Below, piece after piece: positions 34,222 to 43,102 of a DNA stretch of 64,000 nt. The position numbers and the translations under genes are program-made. This DNA is from an uncultured Granulosicoccaceae bacterium (GTDB lineage Bacteria > Pseudomonadota > Gammaproteobacteria > Granulosicoccales > Granulosicoccaceae), in the NCBI GenBank assembly GCA_938005265.1, contig CALLOA010000011.1:1-64000 (forward strand), in the 5' to 3' direction. The notes below the pieces were generated by a model. The model searched no databases. It saw nothing but the letters and a program-made list of their open reading frames with translations, and was not told where the DNA came from. Numbering within the stretch: the stretch's first letter is position 1; every line of letters begins with the position of its first letter.

Positions 34222-37113
34222 TTAAGCCGCGTAAATTTTGCAAAGTGAACACTTGGTTTCCTGCATCTGCGTAACCGAATCGTAGCCATAGGTCATCGCA
34301 GTATTGGTTGCTTCACCCCGTACATAAGGTGCTGCCCCTTCAGGATACTTACTTTCAAGATCTTCACCCTGATAGTGCCCGCCAAAGTGGAATGGCGTAA
34401 ACACAACCCCTCTGGCAACACGGTTGGTCACCATGGTCTTGATCTTTAGCTTGGCACCTTCCGGGCCTTCAAGCCAGACCATCTGCTCGTCTTTGATACC
34501 CAGATCATTGGCGTCAGCAGGATTGATCTCAACGAACATATCTTGCTGAAGTTCTGCCAACCAGGGGTTGGAGCGTGACTCGTCACCACCACCTTCGTAT
34601 TCAACCAGGCGACCACTGGTGTGAATCAGCGGGAAGTCGGTGCTGAAATCAGTTTCCTGGATACTCGCATAGCGGGTTGGCAGACGATAGTGCGACTTTC
34701 GATCTTCATAAGTCGGATAGTCCTCAACCAGATCACGCCGCGAGGTATACAGTGGCTCACGATGCACTGGTACCGGATCAGGGAAAGTCCAGACTACGGC
34801 ACGAGCCTTGGCGTTTCCGAACGGTGCACAACCATGTTCTATCGCCACTCGCTGGATACCACCTGAGCGGTCGGTCTTCCAGTTTTTGCCTTCAGCCAAC
34901 AGTTTTTCATCTTCGGTGAGATCATCCCACCAACCAAGATTCTTCAGAATATCGGCCGTGAATTCAGGATAACCATCTTCGATCTCGGCACCTACCGAGT
35001 AGGAACCTTCGGCAAGCAGGTTGACACCTTCTCTTTCAACACCGAAACGGGCACGGAAATTAAGCCCGCCTTCCGCCACCGGTTTACTGGTGTCGTAGAG
35101 CACGGGTGTACCCGGGTGCTTCATGTCAGCAGTACCCCAACAAGGCCATGGCAGACCGTAGTACTCGCCATCCACCGGACCACCTTCAGCTTTCAAGGTA
35201 GTGGTGTTAAAGGTGTGCCGGTTTTCCTTATGAGCCTTCAATCGTTCCGGACTCTGACCGGTATAGCCAATGGTCCACATGCCTTTGTTGAACTCACGAG
35301 TGATGTCTTCGATCAACGGCTCGTCACCATTTACTTCGATGTTCTTGGTGAGTTCATCAGCAAAGCCCATCGCCTTCGCAAACTTGTACATGATTGTATG
35401 ATCAGGCAGTGATTCAAACAGAGGTTCAATAACCTTGTCACGCCACTGCAGCGACCGGTTGGATGCCGTTACCGAGCCATAGGTTTCAAACTGGGTACAG
35501 GCTGGAAGCAGATAGACACCATCCTGCCGATCCGGCAGTACAGCCGTGTGTGTCGGGTATGGGTCAACAACGACCAGCAGGTCGAGCTTTTCCATGGCCG
35601 CTTTCATTTCAGGGCCGCGTGTCTGACTGTTCGGTGCATGCCCCCAAAGCACCATGGCGCGGATATTGTCTTTCTGCGCAACATTGGCTTTATCTTCAAG
35701 CACACCGTCTATCCAGCGCGACACCGGCATACCAGGCCGATGCATCGGGGCAACAGGCTTACCTTTAACTTCTTCGTAGGTGCTCTGGTCAAAGCGATTC
35801 TTGATCCAGTCAAACTCCAGGTCCCATACAGCTGCCCAGTGCTTCCATGAACCCGCCGAAAGACCGAAATAGCCTGGCAAGCTGTGGCTCAGGATGCACA
35901 TGTCTGTAGCGCCCTGCACATTGTCGTGGCCACGGAATATGTTAGCGCCACCACCTTCTACACCCATGTTGCCCAGCGCCAGCTGCATCGCACAATAGGC
36001 ACGCGTGTTGTTATTACCAATCGTGTGCTGCGTACCACCCATGCACCAGACGATCGTGCCGGGACGGTTTTCAGCCATTGTCTGCGCCGCCAGCTTCATT
36101 GTCGCTTCAGGTACACCTGAGACACGCTCAACTTCATCCGGCGTCCATTTGGCAACTTCTTCCTTGATTTGGTCCATGCCGTAAACACGCTGGTTGATAA
36201 ATTCCTGATCTTCCCAGCCGTTTTCAAAAACATGCCATAGCAGACCCCAGATTACAGCGACATCAGAACCCGGGCGAATTTGCATGAATTGATCAGCGTG
36301 TGCCGCCGTGCGTGTGAAACGCGGGTCAACAACGATCAGCTTGGAGCCGTTTTCCTTGGCTCGCAGTATGTGCTGCATGGCAACCGGGTGTGCTTCAGCG
36401 GCATTCGAGCCGATGAAGAACATCGCCTTGGAGTTATGCATGTCGTTGTACGAATTCGTCATTGCACCATAGCCCCAGGTGTTCGCGACACCCGCTACCG
36501 TTGTGGAGTGGCAGATTCGCGCCTGGTGATCTACGTTGTTGGTACCCCAAAGACCGGCAAACTTCCTGAACAGATAGGATTGCTCGTTGTTGAACTTGGC
36601 AGAACCCAGCCAGTAAACAGAATCCGGGCTGGACTCCTGACGAATCTGCATCATTTTGTCGCTGATTTCAGCTACTGCATCGTCATAACTCATCTTCACC
36701 CATTTGCCGGCAACCAGCTTCATGGGTGACTTCAGGCGTCGCTCACCGTGGCCATGTTCGCGTACCGAAGCACCCTTTGCACAATGCCCGCCGAGATTAA
36801 GCGGCGATGAGTAATCGGGCTCTTGCCCTGTCCAGACGCCACCCTGCACTTCAGCGATTACGCCGCAACCAACGGAACAGTGTGTGCACACCGAGTGCAC
36901 TTTGGTTGTTTCAAGATCTGCTTTTGGCTTGGTGTCAACGTCTTCCGCGGCGTGCGCCTTTTTCAGCATTGCCGGACCGGCAGAAACTGTCAGTGCTGCA
37001 CCACCCGCCGTAATTCCAGAATTTCGAAGGAATGTACGACGGTTGACCGCACTACCAAAAAGACCAAGAGCCGGGGTACTTTTTTCTGCAGCATTTTTGC
37101 GTGTCAGTTTCAT
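34222..37113 (-). CDS. fdhA: Formate dehydrogenase alpha subunit, molybdopterin enzyme, Cys type
   Basis: The 963-residue catalytic subunit begins with a twin-arginine signal, NRRTFLRNSGITAGG (residues 24-38). A [4Fe-4S] cluster is bound by C76, C79, C83 and C111. The Mo/W ligand is Cys201 in ARICHSTTV, where selenoenzymes have Sec; no in-frame TGA occurs. The molybdopterin-binding segments follow (MFFIGSNAAEAHPV, WCMGGTQHTIG) and the MGD-binding C-terminal domain (HTSGRLVEYEGGGDESR, FHFGGHYQGED). It oxidises formate to CO2 in the periplasm. The small Tat protein and TorD chaperone genes lie directly upstream in the same direction, consistent with cofactor-loading quality control before Tat export. 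Confidence 0.96.
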   Translation of the reverse strand: MKLTRKNAAEKSTPALGLFGSAVNRRTFLRNSGITAGGAALTVSAGPAMLKKAHAAEDVDTKPKADLETTKVHSVCTHCSVGCGVIAEVQGGVWTGQEPDYSSPLNLGGHCAKGASVREHGHGERRLKSPMKLVAGKWVKMSYDDAVAEISDKMMQIRQESSPDSVYWLGSAKFNNEQSYLFRKFAGLWGTNNVDHQARICHSTTVAGVANTWGYGAMTNSYNDMHNSKAMFFIGSNAAEAHPVAMQHILRAKENGSKLIVVDPRFTRTAAHADQFMQIRPGSDVAVIWGLLWHVFENGWEDQEFINQRVYGMDQIKEEVAKWTPDEVERVSGVPEATMKLAAQTMAENRPGTIVWCMGGTQHTIGNNNTRAYCAMQLALGNMGVEGGGANIFRGHDNVQGATDMCILSHSLPGYFGLSAGSWKHWAAVWDLEFDWIKNRFDQSTYEEVKGKPVAPMHRPGMPVSRWIDGVLEDKANVAQKDNIRAMVLWGHAPNSQTRGPEMKAAMEKLDLLVVVDPYPTHTAVLPDRQDGVYLLPACTQFETYGSVTASNRSLQWRDKVIEPLFESLPDHTIMYKFAKAMGFADELTKNIEVNGDEPLIEDITREFNKGMWTIGYTGQSPERLKAHKENRHTFNTTTLKAEGGPVDGEYYGLPWPCWGTADMKHPGTPVLYDTSKPVAEGGLNFRARFGVEREGVNLLAEGSYSVGAEIEDGYPEFTADILKNLGWWDDLTEDEKLLAEGKNWKTDRSGGIQRVAIEHGCAPFGNAKARAVVWTFPDPVPVHREPLYTSRRDLVEDYPTYEDRKSHYRLPTRYASIQETDFSTDFPLIHTSGRLVEYEGGGDESRSNPWLAELQQDMFVEINPADANDLGIKDEQMVWLEGPEGAKLKIKTMVTNRVARGVVFTPFHFGGHYQGEDLESKYPEGAAPYVRGEATNTAMTYGYDSVTQMQETKCSLCKIYAA

Positions 37114-37197
37114 GTATCCACTCCAGGGATGAATCTCGTTCGTTTGTATTTGTGTTCTGTTTTTAACAGGCTCGAATCAAGCTGATCAGCGATCGGC

Positions 37198-37425
37198 TCA
37201 GATCATTCGAGCGCGCCGATAATATTCCCGTACTTTTTCAGTTTCTTCGTAACCGGCATCTGCGCTACGGGGGTCAATATCGTCTGTGACTGGTAGCAGT
37301 TCCGCTGGCTTCGCTGCCGCGTTTGCTACAGCTGCACCACCGGTTGCGGCAGTTGCTGTAAGCAGCGCAGAACCCTGCAAGAATCCGCGACGTTTTGTGT
37401 CGATAAATTTAGTTTTCTTGCTCAT
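37198..37425 (-). CDS. Small Tat-signal protein of formate dehydrogenase loci
   Basis: The 75-residue protein has a twin-arginine signal, TKRRGFLQGSALLTATAATG, followed by about 40 residues ending YEETEKVREYYRRARMI. It matches the short 'formate dehydrogenase region TAT target' family found just before the alpha gene in many FDH loci. Its role is unknown; a small periplasmic or membrane-tethered accessory is likely. It lies 84 bases upstream of the alpha gene on the same strand. Confidence 0.85.
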   Translation of the reverse strand: MSKKTKFIDTKRRGFLQGSALLTATAATGGAAVANAAAKPAELLPVTDDIDPRSADAGYEETEKVREYYRRARMI

Positions 37426-37553
37426 AGTCTGTTCCTGTTTTGCGTAACCTTAATTATTAGTGCAATTACTTGCTTTAGTTACTTCGCCTACCTTATTTTT
37501 AGTACAAGCTTTCAGTAAAAGCGGTGTACCCGTATCGGAATACCCGAATGTCA

Positions 37554-38201
37554 CTATGCCTGCATGGCAAAATATTCTTTTTCAAATTTGAGAATACTTT
37601 CCCCGAAAAAACCGACTGCTCTGTAGAAATGTGCTGAATTTGCGTGCTGCAAATCCGTAAAAAATGTTTTTGCCCAGGGTTCAAGGTGATCGTTAAAAAA
37701 CTGCTTCTCACGCTCAAACCCTATTTCCTGCGAATTTCTGATGATCAGCCCCATTGCAGTACACAACGCTGCTATATGGTCTTCTGTTTCGGTAACACCC
37801 TCTTCGCGTTCAATACCAAGGTGTTGCAAATCCCGTCTTAATATAGCCAGCGGCTTTTCCATCAGGAAACCCGTCATGTACCAGGATCCAAAAGGTACCA
37901 GCTCGCCTCGCCCCAAACCGACAAACAAGGAGAAAAACTCGTCTTCCAATTCCACCGGCGATGCCTTGGCACTGGCCTGCTTCAACAACCGCCAGCCCAT
38001 CGCTATCTCACTGGCTGCAGCCTCTCCATCAGATTCGTCCAGCTCTTCAATTTGCTGAAGATTGCTCAACACTTCTGCGGTTGGCGCCGCTGCAAGCAGA
38101 GTGCCGAGAAGCTCGTAGACGGCCGCCCTCATCAACTGATCCTGTTCGGCCAAAACTTCCTCTTCGGACCGCACAGGCAGGCAAAAGTCCTTCACTGTCA
38201 T
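37554..38201 (-). CDS. TorD-family molybdoenzyme chaperone
   Basis: The 215-residue, all-helical protein carries TorD/NarJ-type features. RAAVYELLGTLLAAAPT stands at the start, VELEDEFFSLFVGLGRGELVPFGSWYMTGFLMEKPLAILRRDL contains the family's characteristic Y/F-x-x-L-F-x-G and P-x-x-S-x-Y elements, and EREEGVTETEDHIAALCTAMG matches the conserved E-x-x-D-H-I segment. These chaperones bind the Tat signal of the catalytic subunit and hold it for cofactor insertion. It is the gene before the small Tat protein and the alpha subunit, so its client is almost certainly the formate dehydrogenase here. Confidence 0.9.
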   Translation of the reverse strand: MTVKDFCLPVRSEEEVLAEQDQLMRAAVYELLGTLLAAAPTAEVLSNLQQIEELDESDGEAAASEIAMGWRLLKQASAKASPVELEDEFFSLFVGLGRGELVPFGSWYMTGFLMEKPLAILRRDLQHLGIEREEGVTETEDHIAALCTAMGLIIRNSQEIGFEREKQFFNDHLEPWAKTFFTDLQHANSAHFYRAVGFFGESILKFEKEYFAMQA

Positions 38202-38341
38202 GGGACCCTCCGCTTAACTATTGTAAACATTAGCTCTACCTATACTGAATGGTTATCTAAGGAAAAAGAATCCTGAATAATGACAATAAATAACAGCGGG
38301 TGTAATTTATTGTTTTGATTATATTTTCCAATTCTCTGCTC

Positions 38342-38357
38342 TTACAACCTGTTGTAA
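38342..38357. promoter_or_regulatory. Perfect palindrome upstream of the torD-formate dehydrogenase genes
   Basis: TTACAAC (38342-38348) and GTTGTAA (38351-38357) form a perfect 7-bp inverted repeat around CT. It lies about 140 bases before the torD start in the only sizeable gap (207 bases) within the minus-strand cluster. It looks like a dimer-binding operator. The HTH/PBP regulator encoded beside fdhD is one candidate binder, but nothing ties it to the site directly. Confidence 0.5.
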
Positions 38358-38408
38358 CACGCCCGTAACGTAATATCTGCGTGTGCAGCTCCGAGCGAGC
38401 AGATCCCT

Positions 38409-40322
38409 CTACACCGGTTTGTTGTCTTCAGTCTTATGTACCTGAATGCCTTCGTTGCTTTCCTCAAACATATCCTTGACTCGGCAGTCTTCACACATCT
38501 TCAGCCGCCGCACAGCTGACTCGTTTTCAAACATCCAGTGCCCGGCCAGCTTACCCGTCATGTTTTCAATCATTTTCTGCGTAGCGAATGCTTTATGGCA
38601 CCGAACACAGTGAAACGGCTCTTCCTCATTAAGAATGTGTTGCTGGCGCGCGGCCAGACTGTTGAAAAGATACCGTGGCTCAAGGTCCAGCGCGCTTTCC
38701 GGGCAAGCGGAACGACACAAGCCACACTGCACGCAATTGGCTTCGACGAATTTCAATTGTGGCAATGAATGCCCGTCCAACAGGGCACCAGCCGGACAGG
38801 TAGTGACGCAGGCCATGCACAAGGTACAGGCATCAGCTTTAATGACCAACCGGCCAAATGGGCTAGGCCCCGGTAGCGGCGCTGCTTCGACGGAACTTTG
38901 AAGATGCTCATGGAGATGATCCATCGCCATACGTAAGGTCTGCCGCTTGTCGTTGTGTGTCGCAAAACTCGCCGCCGGCCACTGTGGCAGCGATGCTGGC
39001 GTTAAGCTGGCTGTAAATTCCGCATTATGGTGGCGATCTACGACGCGTACCATGTCATCCGGCAAACCCAAGCCAGCCAGCATCTGCCCCAGCAGACCAG
39101 CTTGTTCCCGCAGTGCGTTGTCTCCGGTGCCACTGCGCAAACCAGCAACATCCCCACCCTCTTTTGGCGAAGCACCAACAGGTTCCAGCAGAACCACCAC
39201 CTGTTTAATACCTGCCGCAATCATCGTTGCCCAGTAGTCGATACCATAAGCTGAAGGTTCTTCAACTGCCACAGCCAGTACATGCGAAGGTAGTGACTGT
39301 TCAAAATCTGCAAGAGTCAACGCCCCGGAATGTTGATCGCCAGACTCATCCATTTGATCAAAGTCCTGCAGCTCATCATCAATGCCGTGCAACAATAGAA
39401 CACTGGGACGGGTACCACGTTTATCCATCAACTCACGGGTTTTACTGATGGCTTCGGCCGCACTCGGAAAGGCGTATGTCATAGCGCCACTCGGGCAAAC
39501 CGTTGCACAATGCCCACAGCCCTGACACAGATAAGGGTTAACTGAGACCGAGTCTCCTTCTGATGAAATCGCATTGGTTGCACAGACATCAATGCAATTG
39601 TTGCAACCGGTGATCTGGCTACGCGAATGGGCGCAAATTGATGCGTCGTAACTGAAGTATCTTGGCTTTTCGAATTCACCCACCATCTGCGGCAGGGTTT
39701 CAATCGCATGCTGCATAGCGGCCGAATCGCTTGCACGAAAATAACCGAAAGGTGGTAGTGCTGCATCAGATACCTGCGGCTGCCCGGGTTGTTCAACCGA
39801 CGTTGCAAGCAACTGCTTCTGCTGACGCAAATCCACAATCAAATCAAACAGACCATGGTCGGTTAAAGCCTGTACACCAAGATGTTGCGGCGCTTCCTCA
39901 GGTGTTATGGCAGCACTGACAAGCACATCAAAATTACCCAGGTAGCCCTGTATTGAATGCAGATGACGGTAAAAGATTTTGAGCCCGGATTCTGTTGACT
40001 GTTTGCCAGCACCAACTTCAGCGTCGCCGTTGTCAAGTGGACACAACAACGTTACCTTCAAGTCCTTCAATTGTTCTGCACAGTCTATTGCTTGCTCACA
40101 ACTTGCGTCATCCGCCGCAGCGGCAATCACCAGGCACTGCCCGGATGATTTATATTCAATGATCGATGTGACCGCACTGCTGGCACGAGCTGCCGCCAGG
40201 TTCTGGCGAGCTCTGAGGAGTTCCTCCGGGTTGGTCAGATCTTCCTGGCTGGCAACAAAATTTAGAGCCGAGCCGTGGCCCGAACCATTACTGTCAGGCG
40301 AGTCTGTTTCTTTATCGCTCAT
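38409..40322 (-). CDS. Polyferredoxin-like 4Fe-4S protein of the formate dehydrogenase locus
   Basis: The 637-residue cytoplasmic protein has two ferredoxin blocks. One at about 230-290 includes CNNCIDVC and CQGCGHCATVCPSGAM. The other at about 505-565 includes CTLCMACVTTCPAGALL and CVQCGLCRSACPESALD. Two late C-x2-C pairs (CVRCHKAF, CEDCRVKD) may bind another metal. Between blocks is a domain of about 200 residues with FEQSLPSHVLAVAVEEPSAYGIDYWATMI, perhaps an HdrA/coenzyme-binding-like region. Such proteins regularly accompany DUF3305/DUF3306 and TorD in FDH loci; a role in electron supply for maturation or as an alternative acceptor has been assumed. It overlaps DUF3306 by four bases. Confidence 0.85.
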   Translation of the reverse strand: MSDKETDSPDSNGSGHGSALNFVASQEDLTNPEELLRARQNLAAARASSAVTSIIEYKSSGQCLVIAAAADDASCEQAIDCAEQLKDLKVTLLCPLDNGDAEVGAGKQSTESGLKIFYRHLHSIQGYLGNFDVLVSAAITPEEAPQHLGVQALTDHGLFDLIVDLRQQKQLLATSVEQPGQPQVSDAALPPFGYFRASDSAAMQHAIETLPQMVGEFEKPRYFSYDASICAHSRSQITGCNNCIDVCATNAISSEGDSVSVNPYLCQGCGHCATVCPSGAMTYAFPSAAEAISKTRELMDKRGTRPSVLLLHGIDDELQDFDQMDESGDQHSGALTLADFEQSLPSHVLAVAVEEPSAYGIDYWATMIAAGIKQVVVLLEPVGASPKEGGDVAGLRSGTGDNALREQAGLLGQMLAGLGLPDDMVRVVDRHHNAEFTASLTPASLPQWPAASFATHNDKRQTLRMAMDHLHEHLQSSVEAAPLPGPSPFGRLVIKADACTLCMACVTTCPAGALLDGHSLPQLKFVEANCVQCGLCRSACPESALDLEPRYLFNSLAARQQHILNEEEPFHCVRCHKAFATQKMIENMTGKLAGHWMFENESAVRRLKMCEDCRVKDMFEESNEGIQVHKTEDNKPV

Positions 40323-41173
40323 ACTACTGTTTTGTTTGCTTGGTTTGCCTGGTTTGCCTGGTTTTCTTCGTTCTTTTCAGCAGCATTTCTAATCGCTAAC
40401 GGCTCGTCAATTACAGGTGTACCAGCGTCGTCCAGCTCTTCTGGATCGGATGATTGGAGAGCCACTTCTGTTGCGTTTTCAGATTCTGCAACTTCAGCAA
40501 TCTCTGCAGCCTCTGTCGATACAACGTCATCAACAGATTCCTCTGCCTGATCATCAGCCGAAACAGTATCCGGACTATCTGCTTCAACTACTTCACTCTC
40601 AAGAGATTGTTCATCCTGACTGGCAGCAATACGTGCTTCTTCGGCTTCCCTCGCCTCACGTTCCTTTCGCGCTGTATGCCAGCGCATATCCGACGTTATC
40701 GTATCACCCAGTGGCTCAAAATAAGTGTAGTCCTCGTCATAGTCATTAAGACCATCGCGAATGTTGAACTTGGGCATGCGGAAAAGATGTTGCAATGCTT
40801 TTTGTCGCAATTCCGGTGATACACCTTTATTTAAAAAACCACTGTAATCACTATCAGCATTCAGAGTTTCTATCGCTGGCATATCCTCATCGGTGAGGAT
40901 TAACTCTTCTTCAGATGTTTCTTCAGCAGCTACATCAGCCAGCTCGGAGTCAACCGACCGCTCATCCTGCAAGTTGGTTGTAACGGCTTCATCACCAGTA
41001 GCAACGGACGGATCCCGGGTCGCCGTTGAATCAGTTTCAGGTTGCGAAATTTCCTGCCCGTCGCCTGAGCGACTGTTGGATTTGTTGCGTGACCAGCGCG
41101 CAAACACTCCAGCAGATTCTTGTACAGGTTCTTGTGCAGGTTCTTCAGTCAAATCAGAATCAGTTTCTGTCAT
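40319..41173 (-). CDS. DUF3306 family protein
   Basis: The protein has 284 residues. The N-terminus has FARWSRNKS, the usual DUF3306 opening. The core contains MPAIETLNADSDYSGFLNKGVSPELRQKALQHLFRMPKFNIRDGLNDYDEDYTYF, the conserved stretch of the family shown here in part. The rest is acidic and disordered. The C-terminus ends with a three-fold Asn-Gln-Ala repeat encoded by a 9-bp tandem duplication. It sits between DUF3305 (2-base gap) and the polyferredoxin (ATGA overlap), so all three are translated together. The function is unknown; it is confined to formate dehydrogenase loci as far as I know. Confidence 0.85.
   Translation of the reverse strand: MTETDSDLTEEPAQEPVQESAGVFARWSRNKSNSRSGDGQEISQPETDSTATRDPSVATGDEAVTTNLQDERSVDSELADVAAEETSEEELILTDEDMPAIETLNADSDYSGFLNKGVSPELRQKALQHLFRMPKFNIRDGLNDYDEDYTYFEPLGDTITSDMRWHTARKEREAREAEEARIAASQDEQSLESEVVEADSPDTVSADDQAEESVDDVVSTEAAEIAEVAESENATEVALQSSDPEELDDAGTPVIDEPLAIRNAAEKNEENQANQANQANKTVV
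40335..40361 (-). repeat. 9-bp tandem repeat, three copies, at the 3' end of the DUF3306 gene
   Basis: TTTGCTTGG, TTTGCCTGG and TTTGCCTGG (plus strand) encode Asn-Gln-Ala three times just before the C-terminus. The unit keeps frame. The array ends 16 bases before the stop codon. Confidence 0.85.
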
Positions 41174-41175
41174 TG

Positions 41176-41883
41176 CTAATGTGGACCATGATAGCCGGGC
41201 CGCCTGAAACGGCGTTGTTCATCCCATGGGTCAAGGCGCTCTTCTCGGCCTGTGTTACCAACATCCGATGATTCTGTTTCGCTCCAGTTTTTTCGTTTTC
41301 TTTTTTTGAATCCCTCGGGGCGATAGTGTTGCATGACATAACGCTCCATTAAACGGTAGAGTTCACCGGGAATTTCGGCGGTCAACACTTCGGCGTCGGT
41401 CTCCGAGTGTGCCGTTGCCTCGTCATAGTCAATGGTTACCAAAGCCGGTTCGATGGTGTTGTCCGCTTCATCCTCACGCAACACCACGTACACTAAGGGC
41501 TGGTCACCGATAAGGGCATGCCAGTACCTTTCACAGGCATCTTTATAGAGTGTTACTGTATAACCGCCCCAAAGATAAAAGCTGCGCCCCTGCTCGCCAG
41601 ACTCATCGTTTTGGTGCAACGGTTCTCCGGCCACATCACCACTGATTTCGTGGCCGACGAGCACCGCTTCGAGAGACCAGCTGGGAACGCTCCAGAATTT
41701 GCCCTCGATCATGCGCTTCTGTAGCACCACCGATACCGGTACAGCAAGGGTTTTGGCTGTCACATCGATGCTGGTGACGGTCTTTGTGGAGGCTGTCTCT
41801 TTGGCCGATTCAGTGATTGAATCAACGCTGGAATCGCGCTGCGGCGGGGTATTGTCTTGATTGATTTTGTCCGAATCACTCAT
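41176..41883 (-). CDS. DUF3305 family protein
   Basis: The protein has 235 residues. After a polar leader of about 45 residues it shows the DUF3305 core: VPVSVVLQKRMIEGKFWSVP, then SWSLEAVLVG, YLWGGYTVTLYKDACERYWHALIG, PLVYVVLRED and ELYRLMERYVMQHYRPEGFKKRKRKNW. The family is always linked to formate dehydrogenase genes and has no assigned biochemical function. It is the first gene of the minus-strand cluster, with the promoter in the 321-base divergent gap before fdhD. Confidence 0.87.
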   Translation of the reverse strand: MSDSDKINQDNTPPQRDSSVDSITESAKETASTKTVTSIDVTAKTLAVPVSVVLQKRMIEGKFWSVPSWSLEAVLVGHEISGDVAGEPLHQNDESGEQGRSFYLWGGYTVTLYKDACERYWHALIGDQPLVYVVLREDEADNTIEPALVTIDYDEATAHSETDAEVLTAEIPGELYRLMERYVMQHYRPEGFKKRKRKNWSETESSDVGNTGREERLDPWDEQRRFRRPGYHGPH

Positions 41884-42204
41884 TTGTGTTGGGCTAAATC
41901 CAGTCTAAAGTATGCAGCAATAACCCGGGTTCGGCTGAATAGGGGTTAAAAACGGCTAACCGGCAGGCTTAATATTACCCGTTCATAGTGTCATGAACCC
42001 TTGTCGCTGTCATCAGACTTTGACAAGCCAACGAGTATTATTTATAAAAAACAATGACTTAAATCATATTTCGTCACTCTAAACACAAGCATTGCAGCGC
42101 AAGTCAGGGTATTACTGTTGAGGGGGCACAGTGATTAAGTCATTATGTGTCCTAAGAATGACCCATCCGGGCTGTTTCGGCTCTGACAATGACAGACTTT
42201 TAGA
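41884..42204. other. Divergent intergenic region between DUF3305 and fdhD
   Basis: This 321-base region must hold the promoters for the formate dehydrogenase cluster (minus) and fdhD-regulator pair (plus). It is AT-rich around 42040-42070. The inverted repeat listed at 41981-41998 is the clearest element. No FNR or sigma-54 consensus was convincing. Confidence 0.45.
41981..41998. promoter_or_regulatory. Operator-like inverted repeat in the DUF3305-fdhD gap
   Basis: GTTCAT (41981-41986) and ATGAAC (41993-41998) form a perfect 6-bp inverted repeat with a six-base centre. Placement about 100 bases before DUF3305 and 200 before fdhD would allow control of the divergent units. It could also occur by chance. 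Confidence 0.35.
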
Positions 42205-43098
42205 ATGACTGACGCTGTTTCCTCACCACATCAACCTGTACTCAGCAATTCCGGGCTTGACCCTGCCTATGCAGTTTCCGCAACGGATGAATTCGGGGAA
42301 AAACGCGATGTGCACATTCCGGGCGAATTGCCTCTGACACTCAAAGTCGACGGCATGGAAGTGGTGACACTCATGACGCTGGGGACAGAACCGGAAGCGC
42401 TGGCACTAGGTTACATCCGCAATCAGAAGTTAATTGAAGATATTAACGAGATTGCATCAGTCAAGGTCGACTGGGATCGCGAGGTAGCCGAAGTCGAGAC
42501 ACGCAGCGGCGGCGGCATTAGTGATTGGCAGGAAAAAATGAAGCGCCGTATTATCACCAGTGGTTGCGGACAGGGCACGATATTCAGTTGTACGGTAGAC
42601 AAACTCTACGAAGTCAAATTGACACCGCCGCAACTCAGGCAATCGAAGATCTATGAATTGATCAAAAACGTCGGCCAGCTGAACGATGTTTATCGGGTTG
42701 CGGGTGCTGTACACGGTTGTGGTCTTTGCAGCGCAACTGATTCCCTGATGCACATCGAAGATGTTGGCAGACACAACGCCGCTGATGCCATCGCTGGCAG
42801 AATGTGGCTGAACAACATTGATGGCGGCGATAAGATTTTCTATACCACGGGCCGTCTGACATCAGAAATAGTGATGAAGACTGCCTTCATGGGTATCCCC
42901 ACATTATTGTCCCGCTCGGGTGTGACGCAAATGGGCCACGAACTCGCCACCGAACTGGGCATGACCATGATTGCCAGAGCAAAGGGGAAACATTTCCTTG
43001 TCTATAACGGTAGTGAAACGATCGAATTCGATGACATTCCACCAGTACGAAAGACGCCTCCACTAACGAAAGGCATGCGCGATCTGCGGCAGGTCTAA
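42205..43098 (+). CDS. fdhD: FdhD formate dehydrogenase sulfurtransferase, variant cysteine pattern
   Basis: The 297-residue protein matches FdhD: LTLKVDGMEVVTLMTLGTEPEALALGYI, the ITSGCGQGT element, HIEDVGRHNAADAIAG, FYTTGRLTSEIVMKTAFMGIP and MTMIARAKG. FdhD moves sulfur from IscS to the molybdenum cofactor of formate dehydrogenase. In E. coli FdhD the key C-x2-C is at positions 121-124. Here C121 is kept, position 124 is Gly, a further Cys sits at 129, and a C-G-L-C motif occurs instead at 172-175, where most FdhD proteins have small residues. It is divergent from the FDH cluster and four bases before the regulator gene. Confidence 0.92.
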   Translation: MTDAVSSPHQPVLSNSGLDPAYAVSATDEFGEKRDVHIPGELPLTLKVDGMEVVTLMTLGTEPEALALGYIRNQKLIEDINEIASVKVDWDREVAEVETRSGGGISDWQEKMKRRIITSGCGQGTIFSCTVDKLYEVKLTPPQLRQSKIYELIKNVGQLNDVYRVAGAVHGCGLCSATDSLMHIEDVGRHNAADAIAGRMWLNNIDGGDKIFYTTGRLTSEIVMKTAFMGIPTLLSRSGVTQMGHELATELGMTMIARAKGKHFLVYNGSETIEFDDIPPVRKTPPLTKGMRDLRQV

Positions 43099-43102
43099 AC
43101 TC

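Noticed and set aside
34222-37113. Selenocysteine in the formate dehydrogenase alpha subunit
   Set aside because: The active-site codon is a Cys codon and no in-frame TGA is present.
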